Source: Streptosporangiaceae bacterium (GTDB lineage: Bacteria; Actinomycetota; Actinomycetes; Streptosporangiales; Streptosporangiaceae). From it: 20,694 bases of DNA. The DNA lies in NCBI GenBank assembly GCA_030041195.1, contig JASHOI010000680.1, positions 1-20,694 on the forward strand, written 5' to 3'. The notes below the pieces were generated by a model. It made no database searches. It saw only the letters and a list, made by a program, of their open reading frames with translations, and was not told the origin of the DNA. The position numbers were made by a program, and so were the translations under genes. This document shows positions 7,236 through 14,940 of this stretch, piece after piece (within the stretch, counting starts at the first letter, position 1; each line of letters starts with the position of its first letter).

Positions 7236-8305
7236 CCGTGGCAGAGGGCTCACCCGCCGGGCCGGAGGCGGACCGCGTGGTCGCGGTCGCCGCCGGCCCG
7301 GTGCCGGCAGGGTCAAGCCTCGGACCACCTGGCCGGTCGTGGCGAATCGGATCGGATTCGCTGCGGCGGCTGGCCCTGCGCCGTGTCCTGCTGGCGATCC
7401 CGACACTCATCCTGGCCAGCATTTTCATCTTCGTGCTGATCAGGCTGGTGCCGGGTGGCCCCGCCATCGGCATACTCGGCATCCACGCCTCGCCCGCGGC
7501 GATCGCCTCGCTCAATCACGAGCTTGGCCTCGATCAGCCGCTGGTGAGCCAGTACCTGCACTGGTTTGGCCAGGCGGTGCGCGGCAACCTGGGCCAGTCC
7601 CTGCAGACCCAGGAGCCGGTCACGCACATGGTGGCGCAGAGCTTCCCGGTCAGTGCCGAACTCGTCTTCCTCGCTCTGCTTTTCACCGTGGTCGTCGCCA
7701 TCCCGGTCGGCGTACTGGCGGCGCAGCATGCCGGCTCCCGCCTGGACCGGGTTCTCAGCACGGTGTCCGGCGGTGGCCTGGCCATCCCCGACTTCTTCCT
7801 GGCCATCATCCTGATCGCCATCTTCGGCATCGCCGCGCGCCTGCTCCCCGAGCTCGGCTTCGTGCCCTTCACCCAGGACCCCGCGGGCAACCTGCAGCAC
7901 ATGATCCTGCCGGCGCTGTCCATGGGCCTGGGCGGTAGCGCTGTCGTCGTCCGGCAGGTGCGCGCGGCGATGGTCGACTCCCTGGCCAGCGGCTCCGTCC
8001 GCACCGCCAGGGCCATGGGCCTGCCCGAGCGGCAGGTCGTCTGGCGTTACGCGCTGCGCCCCGCGCTGCCGACCATCGTCAACGTCTACGGGCTCGTCAT
8101 CATCGGCATGTTCGGCGCCACCCTCATCATCGAGGAAGTCTTCGTGCTGCCGGGCATGGGCAACGCGCTGATCAACGCGATCGGCGTGCGGGACTACACC
8201 TTCGTCGAGGGCGTCACTATGGTCTACGTCGCGCTGGTCGTGGTCATCAACCTCCTGGTCGACCTGACCGCCGCGATGGTCAGTCCCGCAGTTACGGAGC
8301 AGTGA
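7232..8305 (+). CDS. dppB: ABC transporter permease, DppB-like
   Basis: This is the membrane subunit of the importer, 357 residues. ATG 7232 overlaps the binding-protein stop (ATGA). It has a cytoplasmic N-terminal extension of about 45 residues, longer than usual. The first membrane helix, LLAIPTLILASIFIFVLIRL, is followed by the family motif VPGGPA and the periplasmic region with LGLDQPLVSQYLHWF. Further helices then lead to the EAA coupling loop, SVRTARAMGLPERQVVWRYA followed by LRPALP, which contacts the ATPases. The C-terminal half has the conserved IIEEVFVLPGMG segment. It pairs with DppC. Confidence 0.93.
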   Translation: MTVAEGSPAGPEADRVVAVAAGPVPAGSSLGPPGRSWRIGSDSLRRLALRRVLLAIPTLILASIFIFVLIRLVPGGPAIGILGIHASPAAIASLNHELGLDQPLVSQYLHWFGQAVRGNLGQSLQTQEPVTHMVAQSFPVSAELVFLALLFTVVVAIPVGVLAAQHAGSRLDRVLSTVSGGGLAIPDFFLAIILIAIFGIAARLLPELGFVPFTQDPAGNLQHMILPALSMGLGGSAVVVRQVRAAMVDSLASGSVRTARAMGLPERQVVWRYALRPALPTIVNVYGLVIIGMFGATLIIEEVFVLPGMGNALINAIGVRDYTFVEGVTMVYVALVVVINLLVDLTAAMVSPAVTEQ

Positions 8306-9231
8306 TGGCCGCCATCCTGCACGAGCCCCAGCCCGCGGTCCCGCCGCCCCCCGCTGCACCTGGACCGACGGCCAGCCGTCGGCATCGGTGGCCGCTCCCG
8401 GTCGGACTGGTCATCAGCATCACCGTGCTCGCCCTCTTGCTCCTCGCGGCGCTGCTAGCACCGGTCATCGCCCCGGACAATCCGCTGGCCCAGAACCTGA
8501 GCCACACCAAGGCCGGACCCAGCCTGGCCCACCTGCTAGGCACCGACTACTACGGGCGGGACGTGCTGAGCCGCCTGATCTATGGTGGCCGCTCGGCCTT
8601 CCTCGGCGTGGCCATCAGCCTGGGGGTGGGGCTCGTGCTCGGCGTCCCCTGGGGTCTGGCCGCCGGGTACTGGCCGCGCTGGACCGGAGCCATCCTGATG
8701 CGACTGGCCGATGCCCTGCTCGCGTTCCCGGCCCTGGTGCTCGCCGTCGTCATTACCGGCGTCCTCGGTCCCAATCTGTACACATCGATGACGTCGGTCG
8801 GCGTTGTCTTCGCACCGGTCTTCGCGCGGCTGACCCGAGTCGGGGCGATGGAGGTCAGGCAGCGCGAGTTCGTCCTGGCGGCGCGCCTGTCTGGCTGTAA
8901 CCGCCGGGTCATCCTGCTGCGGCACGTGGTCCCGGCCGTGCTCGGGCCGGTCGTCGTGCAGGCGACGATCTTCGCCGGGCTGGCCTTCATCATCGAGGGC
9001 GGCCTGAGCTTCCTGGGTCTCGGCGTGCAGCCGCCCGCGCCCAGTTGGGGCGGCGACCTGGCCCTGGCGTACCAGTACATCCTCAGTTCACCCGGCCAGG
9101 TCATCCCGCCTGGAGCGCTGATCGCGATCGTCGTGCTGTGCGTGTACCGCATCGGCGACGCGCTGCGGGCCCGGCTCGTCGTGGACAATTCCACCGAGCC
9201 CGCTCCGGAGACCGCCGGGATCATAACGTGA
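8305..9231 (+). CDS. dppC: ABC transporter permease, DppC-like
   Basis: The second permease has 308 residues. ATG 8305 is chosen over GTG 8302 because GGAG (8296-8299) lies 5 bases before the ATG but only 2 before the GTG; the ATG overlaps the dppB stop (TGATG). An N-terminal Pro-rich tail precedes a helix and the OppC_N region, then HLLGTDYYGRDVLSRLIYGG. The membrane domain carries the EAA loop FVLAARLSGCNRRVILLRHV and the family segment EGGLSFLGLGVQPPAPSWGG. It completes a five-gene ABC importer of standard composition in the order D-F-A-B-C. A 55-base gap follows before ACAD 1. Confidence 0.94.
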   Translation: MAAILHEPQPAVPPPPAAPGPTASRRHRWPLPVGLVISITVLALLLLAALLAPVIAPDNPLAQNLSHTKAGPSLAHLLGTDYYGRDVLSRLIYGGRSAFLGVAISLGVGLVLGVPWGLAAGYWPRWTGAILMRLADALLAFPALVLAVVITGVLGPNLYTSMTSVGVVFAPVFARLTRVGAMEVRQREFVLAARLSGCNRRVILLRHVVPAVLGPVVVQATIFAGLAFIIEGGLSFLGLGVQPPAPSWGGDLALAYQYILSSPGQVIPPGALIAIVVLCVYRIGDALRARLVVDNSTEPAPETAGIIT

Positions 9232-9286
9232 CTCAGACCCAGGCGGGAGTCCGCGTAGCCCGGCGCCACAGGAAGGCCGACCCCCG

Positions 9287-10507
9287 ATGACAACATTGCA
9301 TGCCCCTGAGATCGACTATGGCGAGGAGGCGGACCAGGTCAGAGCCGAGGTGCGGCACTGGCTGAGTCGGAACGTACCGGACCGCCTGCTGGGGGTCACC
9401 GCGCCGCGGCGGCCCGAAGGACAGCTAGCCGCAGACCTAAGCGACTGGAGCGACCAGCTCGCCGACGCGCGCCTGATCTGCGTCGGCTGGCCGGAGCAGT
9501 ACGGCGGCCGAGGCTGGTCGGCGGTGCAGATCGCGGTCATGCAAGAGGAGTTCGCCAGAGCCAGGGTGCCCCGGATGACTAGAGGGATGGGTGAGGGGCT
9601 GGTCGGCCCGTCGATCATCGTGCATGGCACCGACGAGCAGCGCGCCTACTTCCTGCCGCGAATCATCTCCGGCACCGACAAGTACTGCCAGGGATTCTCC
9701 GAGCCGGGAGCAGGCTCGGACCTGGCCGGCCTGATCACCAAGGGCGAGGTGGACGGGGACGCGCTCGTCGTCACCGGACAGAAGGTGTGGACATCCTGGT
9801 ACTGGGACGCCACGATGCTCTTCTGCCTGTGCCGGACCGATCCCTCGCAGCCTCGGCACGCCGGGATTTCCTACGCTCTCATCCCCCTCAGGCAGGCCGA
9901 CGGCAGCGCGAACGGCGTGGAATTCCGGCCGATCCGCCAGCTGACCGGCCAGTCTCACTTCGCCGAGACGTTCCTGACCGGCGCCAGGGCACCCATGTTC
10001 AACGTGATCGGCGGCCTGAACAACGGCTGGCGCGTCGCGATGACCACGCTCGGCAACGAGCGAGGCGGACGGGCCGCGGCCCGGCAGGCCACGTTCGAGG
10101 ACCGGTTCTGGCAGCTTGTCGAGCAGGCCCGCCAGCGCGGCATCACCTCCGATCCGATCGTCCGCCAGCAGCTCGCCGAGGCGTACACCTGCACACAAAT
10201 CCTCCGTTTCCAGAACCTGCAGCTGATGACCGCGCTCAGCCGTGGACGTAGCCCGGGCACCGCGGGCAACGGATCTCTGCAGAAGGTGCTCTGGTCAGAA
10301 TCCCAGCAGCGGATGGCCGCCCGCGCCATGAACCTGCTGGGCCCGCAGTCGCTGATCGTCGATGACGACTACAAGCTGAGCGACTGGCAGCAGGCCTTCC
10401 TCACCACCAGGTCCGACACCATCTGGGGCGGCACCGCAGAGATTCAGCGCAACATCCTGGCGGAGCGGGTGCTGGGGCTGCCCCGCGAGCCACGGCCCGA
10501 GACATGA
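9287..10507 (+). CDS. Acyl-CoA dehydrogenase, larger (probably catalytic) subunit, ACAD 1
   Basis: This 406-residue FAD-dependent dehydrogenase has ATG 9287 preceded by GGAAGG (9271-9276). The flavin and substrate motif GFSEPGAGSDLAGL and the C-terminal RSDTIWGGTAEIQRNILAER are typical of FadE proteins. The catalytic Glu of medium-chain enzymes, found in the YEGT context near the C-terminus, is Gly here (WGGT). However, Glu258 in LGNERGGRAAAR falls where isovaleryl-CoA dehydrogenase and mycobacterial FadE26 carry their base. With ACAD 2 it resembles the FadE26/FadE27 and FadE28/FadE29 pairs, which form alpha2beta2 enzymes acting on bulky side-chain CoA esters. That pairing is an inference. 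The stop overlaps the CoA-transferase start. Confidence 0.92.
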   Translation: MTTLHAPEIDYGEEADQVRAEVRHWLSRNVPDRLLGVTAPRRPEGQLAADLSDWSDQLADARLICVGWPEQYGGRGWSAVQIAVMQEEFARARVPRMTRGMGEGLVGPSIIVHGTDEQRAYFLPRIISGTDKYCQGFSEPGAGSDLAGLITKGEVDGDALVVTGQKVWTSWYWDATMLFCLCRTDPSQPRHAGISYALIPLRQADGSANGVEFRPIRQLTGQSHFAETFLTGARAPMFNVIGGLNNGWRVAMTTLGNERGGRAAARQATFEDRFWQLVEQARQRGITSDPIVRQQLAEAYTCTQILRFQNLQLMTALSRGRSPGTAGNGSLQKVLWSESQQRMAARAMNLLGPQSLIVDDDYKLSDWQQAFLTTRSDTIWGGTAEIQRNILAERVLGLPREPRPET

Positions 10508-13035
10508 CGGAAAGTGCGGGCCAGGCAGCGCTGAGCCGCCTGCGCGTCCTTGACCTCAGCAGCGGGGTCGCGGGGCAGTACTGCGGCAAGCTGCTCGCCG
10601 CCTACGGGGCCGACTGCATCCTGGCCGAACCGCCGGCCGGCTCGCCGACCCGGCACCTGTTCCCGGTCGCCGCCGGCGGGTCAGCGTCGCTGCGGTCATC
10701 TGCCTTCCGGCACCTCAACCAGGGCAAGTCAGCCGTCGTAGTGACGGAGGCTAACGACCAGCTCAGGGAGCTGGCCAGCCTGGCCGACGTCATCATCCGG
10801 GACGAGACATCGCCCCTGCCTGGGGCGATCACGGCCACCACGGTCGAGTGCGTGATCAGCGAGTTCCCCGCGACCGGGCCGTATGCGGGCTGGCAGGGCA
10901 ACGAGATGATCCACCAGGCGCTGGCCGGGGCGATGTACATGACTGGCTGGCCAGACCGCCAGCCGCTCTACGGAACGGGTTATCGCGGCTATTACGCCTG
11001 CGGGACCACGGCCTTCGTCAGCATCCTGGCCGCCTTGCACGAGCGCCGCCGGTCCGGACTCGGCCAGACCGTCTCCGCCTCGGTCTTCGGCGCCAACGCG
11101 GCGATCGCGCAGAACCTGGTCAGCCAGTACAGCTACAACCGAAGCTACGAGAGCCGCCGCCAGTATCCCGGCTTCCTCGCGCTGCTGCGCTGCCGCGATC
11201 ACTGGATGGTGCTATTCGCCATCCGGCACTGGGAACAGCTATGCGCTGCCTTCGGCCTGGAGCACCTGCTCACCGACCCCCGGCTCGCTACGCAGGCCTC
11301 CCGGCTGAAGCACTGGGACGTCGTCGTGGACCAGATGCGGGCCCAGGCCGCGGAGATGAGGGCAGCCGACCTGGTCGCCGCGCTGCAGCGAGGCAGGATC
11401 AGCGCCGAGGTAATCGTCCCCCTGAGCGGCCTCATCACCTCGCCCCAGTGGCAGGCCAGGCGGCTGCTGCGGCAGGCCAGCAGACCGGACGGGCGGACGG
11501 AATCAGCGCTAGCGGCGCCATTCGCGGTCGGTGACACGCCTTACTGCGGGGTGCAGTCGAGCCCGCCGCTGCGCCGCGGCGGCGCCGCGAGCCGTCAGGT
11601 TCGCGTCATCACGCAGCGATGGCGGCGGGCACGTCCGGCCGAAGATGCCAGCCAGGTTCCCACGGCAGCCACGCCGGGTGGCAGCAGCCTGACCGGCCTG
11701 CGCGTCCTCGACCTGACCACAGCCTGGGCAGGCCCGCTCGCCGCGCGGGGACTGGCCCACCTCGGCGCCGAGGTCATCAAGATCGACGCCCCCAGCCACA
11801 TGGACTCCTGGCGTGGCGCGATCGAGGACGGCGCCGCCCGGTTTTACCCCAACGGGCAGCCGGGCCGCCAGCCGTGGAACCGGTCCGTGCTGTTCAACAC
11901 CCAGGGCCAGGGGAAGCTGTCCTTCGGACTCGACCTCAAGCAGCCAGGCGCTCGCGACGTCATGCTCCGGCTGGCTGCGAAGTCCGACATCCTGATCTCC
12001 AACTTCACCCCGGGCGTCCTGGACCGCCTCGGCATCGGCTACCCCGATCTCAGCGCCGTCAACCGGGGGATCATCGTCGTCGAGATGCCGGCGTTCGGCC
12101 CTGGCGGCCCGGACAGCTCACACCAGGGCATGGGCAAGACAATGGAAGCCGCCTCCGGCATGGCCACCCTGATGGGCTATGGCGACGGCTCGCCGGTGCT
12201 GACCGGACCCGCCTACCTCGACCCGATCGGGGGCCTGACCGCGGTCGCGGCCACGCTGACCGCGCTGCACCGCCGGGACATCACGGGGCGCGGCTGCCGG
12301 GTCGAGGTGCCGCAGACCGAAGCCGGGCTGCACTGGATCGGCGAGCAGGTCCTCCAGCAGGCCGACGCGGGCGATTCGTGGCGGCCCGACGGCAACACAG
12401 TCGGGTACGCGGCGCCGCATGACGCCTACCCTTGCCGCGGCACCGACGAGTGGATCGCGATCGCCGTGGTCACGACCCAGCACTGGCAGGCCCTGTGCCG
12501 GGAGATGGGCCGCGGCGACCTGGCCGGCTCCGCGCGCTACGCCACGCTGGCCGGCCGACAGCGGGCCCGGCGGAATCTTGGCGAGACCATCAGCGCCTGG
12601 ACCCGGCAGTTCGGCAAGCATGACCTGGCCACCCGCCTGCAGCGCGTCGGCGTGCCGGCCGCGCCGGTCAACAACGGGTCGGACGTGGCCGCTGACCTAG
12701 AGCTCCTCCGCAGCGGCTTCATCCGCAAGCTGACGCACCCGGCGGCCGGTACCCACGCCTACCCGAGCCTGGCCTACGACCTGGCCCGTACACCCGGCGG
12801 AATAACCCACCCCGCTCCGCTCTTCGGCCAGCACAACGACTACGTCCTGCGCGAAGTCCTTGGCCTACCCGAAGCCGAGGTCGAGGAACTGAACGCGACC
12901 GGCGCCGTCACGGGAGGGCCAGTCGTCCCAGGAACGGCCGCCGCGCAACAAACCGCCGCCCCGCCAGCGCCCCGTTTGAATCCTCATGGTCTTTCGGGCC
13001 ATAAGCCAGCATCAGCGAGCAGAGGAGCACCATGA
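10504..13035 (+). CDS. Fused double-domain family III CoA-transferase (CaiB/BaiF type)
   Basis: This 843-residue protein has two full CaiB/BaiF domains, about 13-375 and 399-805, joined by a short linker; single-domain members have about 400. Each begins with the family motif: LRVLDLSSGVAGQYCGKLLA and, in the second, LRVLDLTTAWAGPLAARGLA. Domain 2 keeps the catalytic aspartate, Asp573 in GPAYLDPIGGLTA. In domain 1 the aligned position is Tyr163 in GYRGYYACGTTA, so that half probably cannot form the aspartyl-CoA or anhydride intermediate and may be structural or substrate-binding. The enzyme would move CoA onto the carboxylate substrate without ATP. ATG 10504 overlaps the ACAD 1 stop (ATGA). 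The last 40 residues are a low-complexity tail. Confidence 0.93.
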   Translation: MTESAGQAALSRLRVLDLSSGVAGQYCGKLLAAYGADCILAEPPAGSPTRHLFPVAAGGSASLRSSAFRHLNQGKSAVVVTEANDQLRELASLADVIIRDETSPLPGAITATTVECVISEFPATGPYAGWQGNEMIHQALAGAMYMTGWPDRQPLYGTGYRGYYACGTTAFVSILAALHERRRSGLGQTVSASVFGANAAIAQNLVSQYSYNRSYESRRQYPGFLALLRCRDHWMVLFAIRHWEQLCAAFGLEHLLTDPRLATQASRLKHWDVVVDQMRAQAAEMRAADLVAALQRGRISAEVIVPLSGLITSPQWQARRLLRQASRPDGRTESALAAPFAVGDTPYCGVQSSPPLRRGGAASRQVRVITQRWRRARPAEDASQVPTAATPGGSSLTGLRVLDLTTAWAGPLAARGLAHLGAEVIKIDAPSHMDSWRGAIEDGAARFYPNGQPGRQPWNRSVLFNTQGQGKLSFGLDLKQPGARDVMLRLAAKSDILISNFTPGVLDRLGIGYPDLSAVNRGIIVVEMPAFGPGGPDSSHQGMGKTMEAASGMATLMGYGDGSPVLTGPAYLDPIGGLTAVAATLTALHRRDITGRGCRVEVPQTEAGLHWIGEQVLQQADAGDSWRPDGNTVGYAAPHDAYPCRGTDEWIAIAVVTTQHWQALCREMGRGDLAGSARYATLAGRQRARRNLGETISAWTRQFGKHDLATRLQRVGVPAAPVNNGSDVAADLELLRSGFIRKLTHPAAGTHAYPSLAYDLARTPGGITHPAPLFGQHNDYVLREVLGLPEAEVEELNATGAVTGGPVVPGTAAAQQTAAPPAPRLNPHGLSGHKPASASRGAP

Positions 13036-13871
13036 CCGTCGCACTGCTTGACTACGAGACCATCATCGTCCAGGTCGACCAAGCGGTCGCCACCATCACC
13101 CTCAACCGCCCCGAGCAGCTCAACGCCTGGGACTGGCAGATGCACCGCGAGCTGCGCACCGCATACGCCGCTCTCGATGACAGCGATGAGGTCCGCGCCA
13201 TCGTGCTGACCGGCGCAGGCCGGGCGTTCTGCGCCGGGGCCGCCCTGGCCCCGAAAGGGGAGACGTTCGACGGGTCGCGCAACCCCACGGCCTGGGACGA
13301 GCGGTACCCAGGGCCAGCCAGGGAGGCCGCCGAGCTGGACACGCCGGTGATCGCAGCAATCAACGGGCACGCGGTTGGCGCAGGCATCACCATGGCAGTG
13401 GCCTGTGACATCCGCATCGCCGCCGAGGACGCGAAGATCGGCTTTGTCTTCAACCGGCGCGGCGTCATCCCCGACGCCGACCTGCTCTGGTATCTGCCCC
13501 GGATGATTGGCTACGCCACGGCAATGGACCTGCTACTGACCGGACGCATCTTCAGCGGCCGGGAGGCGGCCGAGGTCGGCCTTGTGTCCCGGGCCGTGCC
13601 CGCCCAGAACGTGCTCGCCACCGCCACCGAGCTGGCGAGGGACATCGCCGCCAACGTGGCACCTGCCTCCGCAGCGATCACCAAGCACGTCGCCCGCCAG
13701 TTCCTGGAGGAAACCGACCGCAAGGCCGCGCTCGAGCGCGAGCGCGTGCTGTTCCGCTGGGCAGGCCAGCAGCCCGACGCGCGCGAGGGTGTCGAGGCAT
13801 TCCTCCAGCGCCGTCCCCCACAGTGGCAGCTGTCCAAGCACACCCAGCCGCCGCAGGCCGGGCCCGCGTGA
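13032..13871 (+). CDS. Crotonase-superfamily protein (enoyl-CoA hydratase/isomerase-like), crotonase 2
   Basis: This 279-residue protein has ATG 13032 overlapping the CoA-transferase stop (ATGA), with AGAGGAG just upstream. Its crotonase motifs are LNRPEQLNAWDWQM, LTGAGRAFCAGAAL and NGHAVGAGITMAVACD. Relative to rat hydratase, Glu144 is Thr120 and Glu164 is Phe140, so both general acid/base residues are absent. The NRRGVIPDADLLWYLPRMIG segment resembles a crotonase subgroup whose usual VPE glutamate is replaced here by Asp. An isomerase or non-hydratase role is possible. It differs clearly from crotonase 1, so the pathway probably uses two different crotonase steps. Confidence 0.9.
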   Translation: MTVALLDYETIIVQVDQAVATITLNRPEQLNAWDWQMHRELRTAYAALDDSDEVRAIVLTGAGRAFCAGAALAPKGETFDGSRNPTAWDERYPGPAREAAELDTPVIAAINGHAVGAGITMAVACDIRIAAEDAKIGFVFNRRGVIPDADLLWYLPRMIGYATAMDLLLTGRIFSGREAAEVGLVSRAVPAQNVLATATELARDIAANVAPASAAITKHVARQFLEETDRKAALERERVLFRWAGQQPDAREGVEAFLQRRPPQWQLSKHTQPPQAGPA

Positions 13872-13885
13872 CGCCGGAGACACAG

Positions 13886-14932
13886 ATGCGACTAAGCGCA
13901 AGCATCGGCAAGTCCGAACCGGCTGCGATCCGCCAGCGTGCACAGGAACTAGAAAACGCCGGCGTCGACATCATCTGGGTCGCCGAGCTCTACGGCTTTG
14001 ATGCGGTCAGCCTCATGGGCTTCCTCGCCGCAGTCACCGACCGCGTGCAGATCGGCTCGTCTATCCTGCCGTTCTACTCGCGCAGCCCAGCGCTGCTTGC
14101 CATGTCCGCCGCCGGCGTCGACGCCCTGTCCGACGGACGGTGTGTGCTGGGCATCGGCGCATCCGGACCACAGGTCATCGAGGGCTTCCACGGCGTGCCC
14201 TTCGACGCTCCCGTCGGCCGGGTCGAAGAGGTCATCAGCATCTGCCGTACAGTTTGGCGACGCGAGCCGCTGTCCCACGACGGACGGCACTATCAGATCC
14301 CGCTGCCACCAGGCCAGGGCCTCGGCCTCGGCAAACCCCTCAAGCTCATCGACCACCCCGTCCGCCCGGCCATCCCCGTTTACGTCGCTGGGACCGGTCC
14401 GAGGAACGTCGCCAGCGCCGCCCGCATCGCCGACGGCTGGATCCCGATCTTCTTCTGGCCCGAGCGCGCCGGCCAGGTCTGGGGCGAGCCCCTGGCCCGC
14501 GGCCTGGCCGCGCGCGACCCGTCACTCCCGCCACTGGAAATCGTCGCCAGCGTGACCGTCGCCATCACCGACGACACCGACCAGGCCCAGCAGATCCGCG
14601 ACTCAACCCGGCCCCAGCTAGCGCTATACATCGGCGGGATGGGCGCGCGCGACATGAACTTCTACAACGACCTCGCCTGCCGGTACGGGCTGGAAGGACC
14701 AGCCCGCCAGATCCAGGATCTGTATCTGTCCGGCCAGCGCGACGAAGCCGCCCGCGCTGTCCCCGCCGAGCTGATCGAGGGAACCACCATCGTGGGCCCG
14801 CCCGGGCTGGTGCGCGAGCGCCTGTCCGCCTATCGCCAGGCCGGCGTCACGGTACTTAACCTCCGGCCCGCCGGCCCCGATCCGGCCCGCCCCATCGGCC
14901 AGGTCCGGGACCTGCTCGACTCGGCAGAATAG
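13886..14932 (+). CDS. LLM-class (luciferase-like) F420-type flavin-dependent oxidoreductase
   Basis: The 348-residue TIM-barrel protein belongs to the bacterial luciferase-like monooxygenase superfamily. ATG 13886 is preferred because GGAG (13876-13879) lies 6 bases upstream; GTG 13868, which overlaps the crotonase 2 stop, is an alternative. Landmarks are AQELENAGVDIIWVAELYGF at the N-terminus, RVQIGSSILPFYSRSPALLA, LGIGASGPQVIEGFHG and AGTGPRNVASAARIADGWIP. These point to the F420-dependent reductase/dehydrogenase group common in actinobacteria rather than FMN luciferases. The cofactor is inferred from family resemblance only. It may reduce a double bond or oxidise a hydroxyl group in the pathway. 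Confidence 0.88.
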   Translation: MRLSASIGKSEPAAIRQRAQELENAGVDIIWVAELYGFDAVSLMGFLAAVTDRVQIGSSILPFYSRSPALLAMSAAGVDALSDGRCVLGIGASGPQVIEGFHGVPFDAPVGRVEEVISICRTVWRREPLSHDGRHYQIPLPPGQGLGLGKPLKLIDHPVRPAIPVYVAGTGPRNVASAARIADGWIPIFFWPERAGQVWGEPLARGLAARDPSLPPLEIVASVTVAITDDTDQAQQIRDSTRPQLALYIGGMGARDMNFYNDLACRYGLEGPARQIQDLYLSGQRDEAARAVPAELIEGTTIVGPPGLVRERLSAYRQAGVTVLNLRPAGPDPARPIGQVRDLLDSAE

Positions 14933-14940
14933 AGGTCGTC

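Noticed and set aside
7313..8359. Minus-strand ORF of 348 codons opposite dppB
   Set aside because: Asp/Gln/His-rich shadow of the permease's hydrophobic codons, with no family features.
12964..12990. GTTTGAATCCTC resembling a tRNA T-arm
   Set aside because: No cloverleaf arms, anticodon or acceptor stem can be formed around it. It is inside the CoA-transferase tail codons.
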